Below are positions 28,282 to 37,468 of a DNA stretch of 64,000 nucleotides, in pieces; position 1 is the stretch's first letter, and each line of letters begins with the position of its first letter. The translations under genes and the position numbers were made by a program. Source of the DNA: Cyclobacterium salsum (lineage in GTDB: Bacteria; Bacteroidota; Bacteroidia; Cytophagales; Cyclobacteriaceae); the NCBI RefSeq assembly GCF_010119245.1, contig NZ_WNKG01000002.1, positions 434,001-498,000 on the forward strand. Direction: 5' to 3'. The notes under the pieces are model-generated. The model was not told where the DNA came from and searched no databases. It was given only the letters and a program-made list of their open reading frames with translations.

Positions 28282-29961
28282 ATGAAAAATTTAATTAAAT
28301 ATATTCTATTGATACCCGTTCTGGTATTCTCAACATCTTGTGACGATGAGTTTTTAGAGCGGATGCCGCTGGATTCTCCGTCCAGTGAGACCTATTTTGA
28401 AAACGAAACGGAATTGGAAATGGCCGTAACCGGCGTGTATAACCGCCTTTGGTACTGGCCGGCAGGCATTGCCTGGTTTTTATCTTTTGATTTTGCCTCG
28501 GATGATGGCTGGGATCGAAACGGAAGTGCCCTTCAGGCCCTGGGCAGGGGGGAACAAAATGCGGATAATGGCTTTACCAATGGCTTTTGGTCCCATTTTT
28601 ACCGGGCCATCAACCGGACCAATTTTATCACTACCGGTGGAAGTCACTTGCGGGATGAAATGGATCCGGCCAAATACGACCGATTGGTAGGCGAAGCGCG
28701 CTTTATCCGGGCCTATTTCTATGCCTACCTGGCAGAACTGTATGGAGATGTCCCCTTGGTGACCTCTACGCTGACGCTGGAGGAATCCCAAACCCCGAGG
28801 ACACCAAAATCGGAAGTAATCGACTTTGTGATGGACGAGCTTAACGAGGTAAAGGGATATTTACCATTGGATGCTACGGAAAAGGGAAGAATTACCCAGG
28901 GAACCGTTTTGGCGATGATGTCCCGTGTTGCTCTATGGAACGAGCGATGGGAAGAGGCTGCATCAGCTGCCAAAGAGCTTATGGATTCCGAAACGTATTC
29001 TATTGATCCGGATTACGAGGGCATGTTTACTTTCGCTGGAGATAATTCTCCGGAAGTGATTACCCGAATTCAGTACTTGCGTGGTGTGCAAACCCATAAT
29101 ATGCCACGAAATTTCTGGTCCAGGATGGCGCTCGGACACTCCAACAAAAAGCCACCACAGGATATGGTGGATACCTATGATGCCATTGATGGGCTCCCCA
29201 TTGATGAATCACCGCTTTACGATCCGGAAAATCCATTCGAAAACAGAGATCCCCGCTTGGATTATACCTTGGTGGTTCCTGGTTCCCGGTTGGTTAACTG
29301 GATCTATGAAACGCATAGCGACAGCACCATGACCTGGGAATTTCAGGGCGAGGATAGCGTGCGGGTTCCGAATATTGAGGCACAACATGCCTATGCTTCC
29401 TTTACGGGTTACTTATATCGGAAGCACGTTGATTTGGCTAATTATCCTACGGATGTGGGCTCCACCGATCAAAATCTGACAATTTTCCGGCTTGGGGAAG
29501 TATTACTGAACTATGCCGAAGCGAAGGTAGAACTGAACCAAATCGATGAAAGCGTATACGATGCCATCAATTCCATACGGCAAAGAGAATCGGTGCAAAT
29601 GCCTGTAATTTCACCCGGAAAAACCCAGGAGGAAATGAGGAATCTGGTACGTAAGGAAAGGAGACATGAATTGGGTATAGAAGGATTTCGGTATTTCGAT
29701 ATCCGCAGGTGGGGCATTGCCGAAGACGTTCTCCCCGGTCCCTATCGGGGAAGAGTCAACCGATACGGCGAAGGAGGTTGGTTAACCGAAGCACCCATGA
29801 TAGACCCCATCGGCACGCCAAGCTATGACCACATCAGCAATGCGGATGAAATGGTGGTGGTAGAAACCCGCGATTTTAATCCCAGCAGGGATTACCTATG
29901 GCCCATTCCACGGATAGAGTTGGAAACCAACACAGCATTGACCCAGAATCCGGGTTATTGA
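28282..29961 (+). CDS. SusD/RagB-family glycan-binding lipoprotein
   Basis: A 559-residue surface lipoprotein. ATG 28282 is chosen because it starts a lipoprotein signal with Cys in FSTSCDDEF; the open frame reaches back to 28255, but that extension overlaps susC and would bury the signal. SusD TPR features are visible: YFENETELEMAVTGVYNRLW, RFIRAYFYAYLAELYGDVPL, LLNYAEAKVEL, RRHELGIEGFRYFDIRRWG. The C-terminus is the usual WPIPRIELETN...NPGY ending. It caps the SusC barrel and binds the glycan. A strong hairpin follows at 29995. Confidence 0.97.
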   Translation: MKNLIKYILLIPVLVFSTSCDDEFLERMPLDSPSSETYFENETELEMAVTGVYNRLWYWPAGIAWFLSFDFASDDGWDRNGSALQALGRGEQNADNGFTNGFWSHFYRAINRTNFITTGGSHLRDEMDPAKYDRLVGEARFIRAYFYAYLAELYGDVPLVTSTLTLEESQTPRTPKSEVIDFVMDELNEVKGYLPLDATEKGRITQGTVLAMMSRVALWNERWEEAASAAKELMDSETYSIDPDYEGMFTFAGDNSPEVITRIQYLRGVQTHNMPRNFWSRMALGHSNKKPPQDMVDTYDAIDGLPIDESPLYDPENPFENRDPRLDYTLVVPGSRLVNWIYETHSDSTMTWEFQGEDSVRVPNIEAQHAYASFTGYLYRKHVDLANYPTDVGSTDQNLTIFRLGEVLLNYAEAKVELNQIDESVYDAINSIRQRESVQMPVISPGKTQEEMRNLVRKERRHELGIEGFRYFDIRRWGIAEDVLPGPYRGRVNRYGEGGWLTEAPMIDPIGTPSYDHISNADEMVVVETRDFNPSRDYLWPIPRIELETNTALTQNPGY

Positions 29962-29994
29962 TACTGGAGCTGATGCTGAAAAATGAATATTTCA

Positions 29995-30029
29995 GGGATT
30001 CCTGCCCCAAATGTTTGGGCGGGAATCCC
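29995..30029 (+). terminator. Hairpin after susD
   Basis: GGGATTCC..GCCC..AAA (29995-30011) pairs with TTTGGGC.GGGAATCCC (30014-30029), with one wobble, one bulged C and a 2-nt loop. Only a broken T-rich run follows. It probably separates susCD from the oxidoreductase genes or partly attenuates read-through. Its position argues that the first oxidoreductase starts at 30086, not further upstream. Confidence 0.65.
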
Positions 30030-30085
30030 TTCCTGTAGGGCTTCATTCTTTTCTTGAAAGTAGCCCATCAAAAACCCAAACTAAC

Positions 30086-31753
30086 ATGCACTATTTGATT
30101 TTATCGTTATTATTCCTGCTGGTGACAGGTAATGTCCAACCAACAATGGCCCAAGGCGAATCTTATGATCTGGTCATTTACGGAGGAACTTCAGCAGGTG
30201 TTGCGGCAGCCATACAGGCCTCACGAATGGATAAATCAGTCGTTCTGATCGAACCCTCTCATCGATTGGGAGGCCTGACTACCGGAGGACTTGGCCAGAC
30301 AGATATTGGCAACAAACAAGCCATAGGAGGGATTTCCAGGGAATTTTACCAAAACATCAGAAAGCACTATGAAAACTCCGCAAACTGGAAATGGCAATCC
30401 AGGCAGGAGTACCAAGATGGAGGCCAAACCCGCACGGTGGAAGGAGAAGAGGCCATGTGGACGTTCGAGCCCTCTGCTGCCCTGGAGGTTTATCAGCTGA
30501 TGATCGATGCGGAAGACATTGACATTGTGTACAATGAGCGGCTGGACAGGTCCGCCCGGGGGGTGACCAAATCAGGACAGAAAATCCAATCCATCACCAT
30601 GGAAAGCGGCAAAACTTTTTCCGGAAAAATGTTTATGGATGCTACCTATGAAGGGGACCTGATGGCCACCGCTGGCATCAGTTATACGGTCGGCAGGGAA
30701 AGTAACGAAGAATATGGTGAAACCGTGAATGGTGTTCAGGCCAATCATTGGGGCATCACCTTAAAAGGAAAACCTTCCTTAAATGCTGCTAACCACAATT
30801 TTGTCCCTGGGGTGGATCCCTATGTGGAGAAAGGAAACCCTTCCAGCGGTTTGCTACCTTACATTATTGAAGGGGGTCCTGGTATTGACGGCACAGGGGA
30901 TAAGAAGGTACAAGCTTATGGCTTTCGCATGTGTCTGACAGACCATCCGGAGAACAGGATACCTTTCGAAAAGCCTCCGGGATACGACACGCTCAATTAC
31001 GAATTGCTTTTCAGGAACTATGAAGCTGGGGAAACCAGACTTCCCTGGATCAATTCTGCCATGCCCAACCGCAAGACAGATACCAATAACAACCATGGTT
31101 TTTCCACGGATTTTACCGGTCAGAATCACGATTACCCGGAAGCTTCTTACGAAGAAAGGGAAAAAATAGTGGAAGCACATCGTCAGTATCAAAAGGGCTT
31201 GATGTGGAGCCTGGCTTACCACCCCAGAATGCCGGAAAAAATCCGGAATGTGGTGTCCCAATGGGGTACCTGTAAGGATGAGTTTGCGCGGGAAGATGGT
31301 TGGCAAAACCAATTGTATATACGGGAAGCCAGGAGGATGGTCAGTGATTATGTGATGACACAGCACCATTGTGAAGGCCTGGAGATCGCTGAAGATGCCG
31401 TGGGTCTGGCAGCTTACGGCATGGATTCCCACAATATCCAACGCTATGTAGACCACAATGGATATGTACAAAATGAGGGTAATGTGCAGGCATCTGTCCA
31501 GGGACCCTATCCTATCAGCTATCAATCCATCATCCCCAAAAAGGGGGAGGCCAATAACCTGTTTGTTCCAGTATGCCTGAGTGCGACCCATATTGGATTT
31601 GGCTCCATCCGCATGGAGCCGGTGTTTATGGTACTGGGCCAATCTGCGGCCATTGCAGCTTCCCTTTCCATAGACCATGACTTAACCATTCAGGAGCTAC
31701 CTTATGAACAATTAAAATCGGCATTAATCGCCCAAAAACAGCGGTTGGAATAG
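30086..31753 (+). CDS. Secreted FAD-dependent oxidoreductase, PF12831 type (copy 1)
   Basis: A 555-residue protein starting [13 protein letters not shown] with a signal peptide ending near TMAQ; an in-frame upstream extension to 30011 runs through the terminator hairpin and is rejected. The N-terminal FAD fold reads [19 protein letters not shown], with [18 protein letters not shown] as its second strand and loop. Family blocks seen in all copies here are [38 protein letters not shown] and [16 protein letters not shown]12831 enzymes are poorly characterised and often sit with glycan genes. The likely job is periplasmic oxidation of a sugar or a linked aglycone. It is a near-tandem duplicate of the next gene, sharing identical 23-bp and 26-bp DNA runs. 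Confidence 0.9.
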   Translation: MHYLILSLLFLLVTGNVQPTMAQGESYDLVIYGGTSAGVAAAIQASRMDKSVVLIEPSHRLGGLTTGGLGQTDIGNKQAIGGISREFYQNIRKHYENSANWKWQSRQEYQDGGQTRTVEGEEAMWTFEPSAALEVYQLMIDAEDIDIVYNERLDRSARGVTKSGQKIQSITMESGKTFSGKMFMDATYEGDLMATAGISYTVGRESNEEYGETVNGVQANHWGITLKGKPSLNAANHNFVPGVDPYVEKGNPSSGLLPYIIEGGPGIDGTGDKKVQAYGFRMCLTDHPENRIPFEKPPGYDTLNYELLFRNYEAGETRLPWINSAMPNRKTDTNNNHGFSTDFTGQNHDYPEASYEEREKIVEAHRQYQKGLMWSLAYHPRMPEKIRNVVSQWGTCKDEFAREDGWQNQLYIREARRMVSDYVMTQHHCEGLEIAEDAVGLAAYGMDSHNIQRYVDHNGYVQNEGNVQASVQGPYPISYQSIIPKKGEANNLFVPVCLSATHIGFGSIRMEPVFMVLGQSAAIAASLSIDHDLTIQELPYEQLKSALIAQKQRLE

Positions 31754-31792
31754 TAAAAATTCCTTAAATTCCATCCTTTAAAAAAAAGAATT

Positions 31793-33502
31793 ATGAAAAA
31801 TTACCTTTTAACGTTATGTTTCGTTTTTTCAGCCCTGGCCCTTCCACCGGTTCAGGGACAAAACCAATCTTTTGATATCGTTATTTACGGAGGCACTTCT
31901 GCCGGAGTAGCCGCCGCTATTCAAAGTTCCCGTATGGGTAAATCTGTCGTATTGATAGAGCCCTCCAACCATGTGGGCGGACTGACCACCGGTGGACTGG
32001 GAGCTACCGATATTGGTAACAAGCAGGCTATTGGAGGGATTTCCAGGGAATTTTATCAGGGAATCAAAAGCTACTACGACAATCCGGACAACTGGAACTG
32101 GCAGGAACGGTCCGACTATTTTACCCGCCCGGATCAGGGCAGGTCCAAAGAAGGAGAAGATGCCATGTGGACCTTTGAGCCCTCCGCTGCCAAAGCGGTT
32201 TACGAGCAAATGATGGCTGCCGAAAAAATCACCCTTGTCACCGGTAAGCGCCTGGATCGTTCCAATGGGGTAAAAAGCCAAAATAACCGGATCAGCTCTA
32301 TCACCATGGAAAGTGGAGAAACCTTTTCAGGCAAAATATTTATGGATGCCACCTATGAAGGAGATCTGATGGCAGCAGCAGGGGTGAGTTACATGGTCGG
32401 TAGAGAAGCCAACAGCGAATTTGGAGAAACCCTTAATGGTGTTCAGGCCAATTATTATAACCGGACGCTGAAAAACAATGTTTCCCGCAATGCCATCCAC
32501 CATAATTTCATTCCCGGAGTGGATCCCTATGTGGAGAAAGGAAATCCCTCCAGTGGCTTATTGCCCTTTATCATTGAGGGAGGTCCGGGAATAGATGGGA
32601 CGGCTGATAATAAACTACAGGCCTATTGCTATCGAATGACCTTGACCGATCATCCGGACAACCGGATTCCCTTTGAAAAGCCCGACAACTACAAAGAACT
32701 GGAATACGAGTTGTTGTTCCGGAATTACGAGGCAGCTACCGGGCCGCTGGAAGAAATGTATCATTACGGTGATCCCTTGGTACCCTGGATCAATACCCCC
32801 ATGCCCAACCGAAAGACCGATACCAATAACCAAAAAGGATTTTCTACTGACTTTGTAGGTCAAAATCATGGTTTTGCGGATGCCAGTTATGAAGAGCGGG
32901 AGGCCATTGCACAGCGGCACCTGGAATACCAGCAAGGCCTGATGTGGACCTTGGCTTACCACCCCCGCATTCCGCAAAAAGTAAGGGATGTGGTATCCAA
33001 ATGGGGAATGGCAAAGGATGAATTTGATCAAAGAAACGGCTGGACACCCCAACTCTATATCCGTGAAGCAAGGAGAATGCGCAGCGATTATGTGGTCACC
33101 CAACGGGACTGTGAAGGTCTGGAGCCGCCGGTAGAAGACGTGGTGGGGCTAGCGGCTTATGGCATGGATTCCCATATGGTGCAGCGCTACGTGGACCACA
33201 ATGGCTACGTGCAGAATGAAGGCAACTTTGAAGCCCATGTGCCGGAACCCTACCCCATTCCTTACCGCGCTATTGTACCCAAAAAAGGTGAAAAAGAGAA
33301 TTTACTCGTTCCTGTTTGCGTAAGTTCCACCCATGTGGCCTTTGGGTCTATTCGGATGGAACCGGTATTTATGGTGTTGGGCCAATCTGCTGCTACGGCC
33401 GCCTCACTGGCCATTGACCAAAATATACCGGTGCAAGAAGTATCGTACGGGGATTTGAAAGATAAGCTTCTGAATGACAATCAGATTTTAGCACATGAAT
33501 AA
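31793..33502 (+). CDS. Secreted FAD-dependent oxidoreductase, PF12831 type (copy 2)
   Basis: A 569-residue paralogue of the preceding gene with a signal peptide (ending near PPVQGQ), [35 protein letters not shown] and the shared blocks [21 protein letters not shown] and [17 protein letters not shown]. Relative to copy 1 it has about 12 extra residues before the MPNRKTD motif (GPLEEMYHYGDPLVP), so the two have diverged in a surface loop. It follows copy 1 by 39 bp on the same strand. The function is inferred as for copy 1; substrate specificity may differ through the loop insertion. Confidence 0.9.
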   Translation: MKNYLLTLCFVFSALALPPVQGQNQSFDIVIYGGTSAGVAAAIQSSRMGKSVVLIEPSNHVGGLTTGGLGATDIGNKQAIGGISREFYQGIKSYYDNPDNWNWQERSDYFTRPDQGRSKEGEDAMWTFEPSAAKAVYEQMMAAEKITLVTGKRLDRSNGVKSQNNRISSITMESGETFSGKIFMDATYEGDLMAAAGVSYMVGREANSEFGETLNGVQANYYNRTLKNNVSRNAIHHNFIPGVDPYVEKGNPSSGLLPFIIEGGPGIDGTADNKLQAYCYRMTLTDHPDNRIPFEKPDNYKELEYELLFRNYEAATGPLEEMYHYGDPLVPWINTPMPNRKTDTNNQKGFSTDFVGQNHGFADASYEEREAIAQRHLEYQQGLMWTLAYHPRIPQKVRDVVSKWGMAKDEFDQRNGWTPQLYIREARRMRSDYVVTQRDCEGLEPPVEDVVGLAAYGMDSHMVQRYVDHNGYVQNEGNFEAHVPEPYPIPYRAIVPKKGEKENLLVPVCVSSTHVAFGSIRMEPVFMVLGQSAATAASLAIDQNIPVQEVSYGDLKDKLLNDNQILAHE

Positions 33503-33568
33503 CCCATTGGTTGATCAAATCAAAAGCCATTCCTGACTGGATGGTGGTGGCAGATAAAACAGGGAATA

Positions 33569-34022
33569 TTGGAAAGAAGAGATTTTATAGGACTTTTATC
33601 AACAGGGGGAATAGCTACTTCCGCTTTCCCCTTGTTTTCTGCTTTTGGAAACTCAGTAGAATCGGATGAAGGTGAGGAGGAATTGAAGGCCGATATGGTG
33701 GTGGTTGGCGGAGGATTGGGAGGTTTTGCGGCAGCCATGGCCGCTTCCCTTTCAGATCCCATTGGGAGCCCTGCTACCCATTCGGATGGAAAACCTGATT
33801 CCTGCCAGTAAAAATATTGGAACCACCCATATTACCAATGGCTGTTACCGCCTGGCACCGGTAGAATGGAGTATTGGTGAGGCAGTTGGTTTGTTGATTG
33901 CGTTTGCAAAAAGTAAAAAAATATCCCCCAGGAAAGTAAGGGCCAACAGTAAATTATTAACTGAATTTCAAAATTTCATCCGGTCTCAGGGGATCCAAAC
34001 CCAATGGCCGGAAAATACCTAA
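33569..34022 (+). pseudogene. FAD-dependent oxidoreductase remnant with internal deletion
   Basis: The first 60 codons from TTG 33569 read as a twin-arginine-type leader (ERRDFIGLLSTGG) and an FAD-binding start (ADMVVVGGGLGGFAAAMAAS). Sense is then lost. From about 33755 another frame encodes a recognisable C-terminus: PIRMENLIPASKNIGTTHIT, then RLAPVEWSIGEAVGLLI to the stop at 34022. A complete enzyme of this type is about 550-600 residues, so well over 1 kb of coding sequence has been lost, and the two ends now lie out of frame. The join falls at 33749-33785. Its head and tail differ from the four intact copies here (Tat leader, different C-terminal motif), so it was a separate subfamily. 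Confidence 0.85.
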
Positions 34023-34033
34023 ACGTTGAACAC

Positions 34034-35431
34034 ATGAAGTATGTAACGGATAACACCAGGAGATCATTTATCAAAAAACTCAGTGCCTCTGCCGTGGTGG
34101 CCACAGGAGTGCCCCTGGCTACTGCCTCTCCAAAAGTGGCCGTTTCATTTTTGGAGAAAGGAGGAAGGAAAAACTGGACGGCCAATGACCGCATTAGGAT
34201 TGCGGTCATCGGAACCGGTGGCATGGGTATTGGGGATGTGAATACGGCACTCATGGTGGATGGTGTAGAAGTGGTGGCTGCCTGTGACCTCTACGATGGG
34301 AGGCTTGTCCGTGCAAAAGAGCTATGGGGAAAGGATCTGTTTACCACCAAAGATTACCGCGAAATCCTGGAAAGATCCGATGTAGATGCCGTGATCAATG
34401 CCACCACAGACCATTGGCACCAAAAAATTTGTTTGGATGCCATGCAAAAGGGGAAGCACGTTTATTGTGAAAAGCCGATGGTCCAAAAATCCGAAGACGG
34501 TCATGCCATCATCGCCATGCAAAAAAAGACCGGTAAGGTATTTCAGGTAGGCAGCCAATACGTCAGTTCCATCATACATGCCAAGGCAAAGGAATTGATT
34601 GCCTCCGGGGAAATTGGAGAGATTAACTTTGCGGAGGCTCAAATTGACCGGCACAGTGCCAGAGGAGCCTGGCAATATACCATTCCGCTGGATGCTTCTC
34701 CCCAGACAGTAGACTGGGATACGTATCTGGGGCAGGCACCTGATCGACCCTGGGATCCACTTCGGTTTTTCCGGTGGAGAAATTACCGCGATTATGGAAC
34801 CGGAGTGGCTGGGGACCTGTATGTTCACATGCTTTCCATGCTTCACTTTGTAACCGGATCTAAAGGGCCAAACCGGGTTATGGCCACAGGGGGCCTGCGA
34901 TACTGGAAAGATGGCCGGGATGTACCGGACTTGCATTTGGGCTTATTCGATTACCCCGAATCCTCAGAACACCCTGCCTTTAACCTGGCTTTAAGAACCA
35001 ATCTGGTCAGTGGAGGAGGCGATAATTTTCTATTTCGGATCGTAGGGTCGGAGGGGGATATTTCCATCGGCTTTACAGGTCTTACCCTGCGCAAAACTCC
35101 CTTTCCCAAAGACCCCGGAATGTCCCTCAACAGTTTTCCCGAAGCCATGCAGGAAGCCATAAGGGCAGATCACCAAAAAAAATACCCAGCGACAGCCTCT
35201 CTGGTAGGCCCCTCCGAGTTTGAATTCAAAGTTCCTTCCGATTACAAGGGAGATCGATACGAACACTTTGTCAATTTCTTTGACTCCATCCGAACGGGAA
35301 AACCTGTAGTAGAGGATGCGGTATTCGGACTTCGGGCATCCGGCCCCACAGAAGCAGGGAATATCAGTTATTTTGAGAAAAAAATCATGGGCTGGGACCC
35401 GGTGAAGATGGAGCTTGTACATCAGGTTTAA
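34034..35431 (+). CDS. Gfo/Idh/MocA-family oxidoreductase with Tat signal
   Basis: A 465-residue protein. ATG 34034 is preferred because it gives MKYVTDNTRRSFIKKLSASA, a twin-arginine leader suited to a cofactor-loaded exported enzyme; the frame is open to 34004. NAD(P) binding is seen as IRIAVIGTGGMGIGDV, the family motif as HVYCEKPM, and a C-terminal alpha/beta substrate domain with FRWRNYRDYGTGVAGDL. Secreted members with this leader are frequent in Bacteroidota glycan loci; they oxidise sugars or, in GH109-like cases, use bound NAD to cleave glycosides. It lies between two decayed genes (33569 and 35471), which suggests it is the surviving part of a three-gene set. Confidence 0.9.
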   Translation: MKYVTDNTRRSFIKKLSASAVVATGVPLATASPKVAVSFLEKGGRKNWTANDRIRIAVIGTGGMGIGDVNTALMVDGVEVVAACDLYDGRLVRAKELWGKDLFTTKDYREILERSDVDAVINATTDHWHQKICLDAMQKGKHVYCEKPMVQKSEDGHAIIAMQKKTGKVFQVGSQYVSSIIHAKAKELIASGEIGEINFAEAQIDRHSARGAWQYTIPLDASPQTVDWDTYLGQAPDRPWDPLRFFRWRNYRDYGTGVAGDLYVHMLSMLHFVTGSKGPNRVMATGGLRYWKDGRDVPDLHLGLFDYPESSEHPAFNLALRTNLVSGGGDNFLFRIVGSEGDISIGFTGLTLRKTPFPKDPGMSLNSFPEAMQEAIRADHQKKYPATASLVGPSEFEFKVPSDYKGDRYEHFVNFFDSIRTGKPVVEDAVFGLRASGPTEAGNISYFEKKIMGWDPVKMELVHQV

Positions 35432-35470
35432 CCCCTCGGATAGGACTCATTCACCCATACATTTGACTTT

Positions 35471-35740
35471 ATGCAACTAGAGAAATTTATTAATATAGTC
35501 CTCATTTTCCTTACCATAAGTGCTTGCGGGTCAGGTGACAGACAGGAAAAAGAGATGCCGGAGGTAGCTGTTGCAACCAGGCCGGAAGTGCCCAACAGCC
35601 TGACTGAGGCCGAAAAAGCGGAAGGAGGGGAGTTATTTTTTGATGGTGTCTCCACTGCCAGGCAATTGTCCGGTAAAATTGGCCTGCAGGATCATGGCGG
35701 TCCGGTATGGTTTAAAAATATCAAGATTAGAAAGTTATAA
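35471..35740 (+). pseudogene. DUF1080 (3-keto-disaccharide hydrolase-like) lipoprotein with large internal deletion
   Basis: An 89-codon open frame. It begins with a lipoprotein signal (LTISACGSGD), continues with the canonical DUF1080 start (SLTEAEKAEGGELFFDG), then jumps at about 35655-35670 to the canonical DUF1080 end (GKIGLQDHGGPVWFKNIKI). Full-length members are about 230-270 residues and form a concanavalin-like sandwich, so roughly 150 codons are missing and the catalytic core is gone. The deletion is in frame, so a short exported peptide could still be made, but it should have no enzyme activity. It sits 39 bp after the Gfo/Idh/MocA gene, a frequent partner of DUF1080 in Bacteroidota. 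Confidence 0.85.
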
Positions 35741-35771
35741 CACGAAAATAGTACCCAAAAAATCCCAAACA

Positions 35772-37463
35772 ATGATGAAAATGTTAGACAATTTACGAAA
35801 TCTTCTCCTGGCCTTTTTTCTGTTGCTGTCTTTTATGGCCTGTAGCCCTACTGAGGATCAGGAAGAAATCACAGATGTAATCGTATACGGAGGTACTTCC
35901 GGAGCCGTAACTGCAGCCATTCAGGCTAAGAAGATGGGAAAAACCGTGATTATGGTTTCCCCTGATACCCACCTGGGAGGACTGACCGCTGGCGGCTTGG
36001 GTTGGACCGATACCGGAAAGAAGGAAGTGATCGGTGGCCTTTCCAGGGAATTTTACCAGCGTGTATATGACAAATACCAGGAAGGTGATGCCTGGAAATG
36101 GGAAGATCGCGCTGATTTTGGAAATCAGGGGCAAGGTACCCCTGCGATCGACGGTGAGTTTCGCACCATGTGGATTTTTGAACCCCATGTGGCTGAGGAA
36201 GTATACGACGAGTGGGTAGCGGAACTGGGTATTGAAGTTTTGCGGGATGAATGGCTCGACAGGGAAAGCGGTGTCACCGTAGAGGAAGGTAAAATTACGG
36301 CGATCCGTACGCTTAGTGGGAAAGAGTTCAAAGGCAAAATGTTTATTGACGCTACTTATGAAGGGGACCTGATGGCGGCTGCCGGAGTAAGTTACCATGT
36401 AGGCAGGGAAGCCAACAGTGTCTATGATGAAGAATGGAACGGCGTACAGACCGGTGTTTACCACCATAGGCATCATTTCAAAGTGTTGGACCAACCCATT
36501 GACCCCTATTGGACGAAGGGAGACCCTTCCTCCGGCCTGTTGCCACGAATAAGTGCGGAAGACCCGGGTATCAAAGGAGAGGGCGACAACAAAGTTCAGG
36601 CGTATTGCTTCCGTACCTGCATGTCCAACCATCCGGATAATCGGGTTCCTTTTCCCCGGCCTGAAAATTACGATTCCACCCAGTATGAGCTCCTGGTCCG
36701 CATATTTGATGCAGGCTGGAGGGAATGGTTTGGAAAATTTGACATGATCCCGAATCGAAAAACCGATACCAATAACCATGGTCCCTTCAGTTCGGATAAT
36801 ATTGGCATGAACTACGATTATCCTGAAGCCAGCTATGAACGCAGAAAGGAAATCATCAAAGAGCACGAGGATTACCAAAAAGGCCTGCTGTATTTTGTAG
36901 CCAATGATCCCAGGGTGCCAAAAGAAACGCAGGAAGAATTTCAGAAATGGGGATTGGCCAAAGATGAGTTTACTGACAATGGCAACTGGCCTCATCAGAT
37001 TTATGTCAGGGAGGCACGCCGCATGATTGGTAAATACGTGATGACGGAAAACGAATTGTTGCAAAAGAAACCCACCCCTGAATCGGTTGGAATGGGCTCT
37101 TACACCATCGATTCCCACAATATACAGCGGTATGTAGATGAGAATGGCCATGTGCACAATGAAGGGGATATAGGCGTTCCCCTGCCACAGCCTTATGAAA
37201 TTGCTTACGGTTCCCTGGTGCCAAAGAAGGAGGAGATCCAAAACCTAGTGGTTCCTGTCGCTGTTTCGGCAAGCCATATCGCTTTCGGTTCTATCCGGAT
37301 GGAACCGGTATTTATGATATTGGGCCAATCCGCCGCTTCGGCGGCTGTGATGGCCATGGAGCAGGGAATTCCCGTACAAGACCTTTCCTATGATGATTTG
37401 AAGGCAAAATTGCTGGAGGATGGACAAGTCCTTACCTTAGAAGACAGGATAGCATCTAACTAG
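35772..37463 (+). CDS. FAD-dependent oxidoreductase lipoprotein, PF12831 type (copy 3)
   Basis: A 563-residue protein read from ATG 35772 (MMKMLDN). The frame extends to 35640, but that stretch lies across the end of the DUF1080 remnant. The leader ends in a lipobox (LLSFMACSPTED), so it is probably membrane-anchored, unlike copies 1 and 2. FAD binding is seen as DVIVYGGTSGAVTAAIQAKKMGK, then PDTHLGGLTAGGLG; the shared blocks [38 protein letters not shown] and RMEPVFMILGQSAA are present. It is followed after 5 bp by the sulfatase gene, implying co-transcription. Together with the sulfatase it probably acts on a sulfated or otherwise decorated glycan at the envelope. Confidence 0.9.
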   Translation: MMKMLDNLRNLLLAFFLLLSFMACSPTEDQEEITDVIVYGGTSGAVTAAIQAKKMGKTVIMVSPDTHLGGLTAGGLGWTDTGKKEVIGGLSREFYQRVYDKYQEGDAWKWEDRADFGNQGQGTPAIDGEFRTMWIFEPHVAEEVYDEWVAELGIEVLRDEWLDRESGVTVEEGKITAIRTLSGKEFKGKMFIDATYEGDLMAAAGVSYHVGREANSVYDEEWNGVQTGVYHHRHHFKVLDQPIDPYWTKGDPSSGLLPRISAEDPGIKGEGDNKVQAYCFRTCMSNHPDNRVPFPRPENYDSTQYELLVRIFDAGWREWFGKFDMIPNRKTDTNNHGPFSSDNIGMNYDYPEASYERRKEIIKEHEDYQKGLLYFVANDPRVPKETQEEFQKWGLAKDEFTDNGNWPHQIYVREARRMIGKYVMTENELLQKKPTPESVGMGSYTIDSHNIQRYVDENGHVHNEGDIGVPLPQPYEIAYGSLVPKKEEIQNLVVPVAVSASHIAFGSIRMEPVFMILGQSAASAAVMAMEQGIPVQDLSYDDLKAKLLEDGQVLTLEDRIASN

Positions 37464-37468
37464 TATTT

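Noticed and set aside
30011-30085. N-terminal extension of oxidoreductase copy 1
   Set aside because: It is translated through the post-susD hairpin and precedes a perfectly good signal peptide starting at ATG 30086.
35640-35771. N-terminal extension of oxidoreductase copy 3
   Set aside because: It overlaps the DUF1080 remnant in another frame, and the lipoprotein leader begins at 35772.
35793-37241. A 482-codon antisense open frame opposite oxidoreductase copy 3
   Set aside because: Similar long antisense frames occur opposite the other three copies (30854-31678, 32615-33103, 39794-40525). They follow codon composition of the sense gene and have no motifs.
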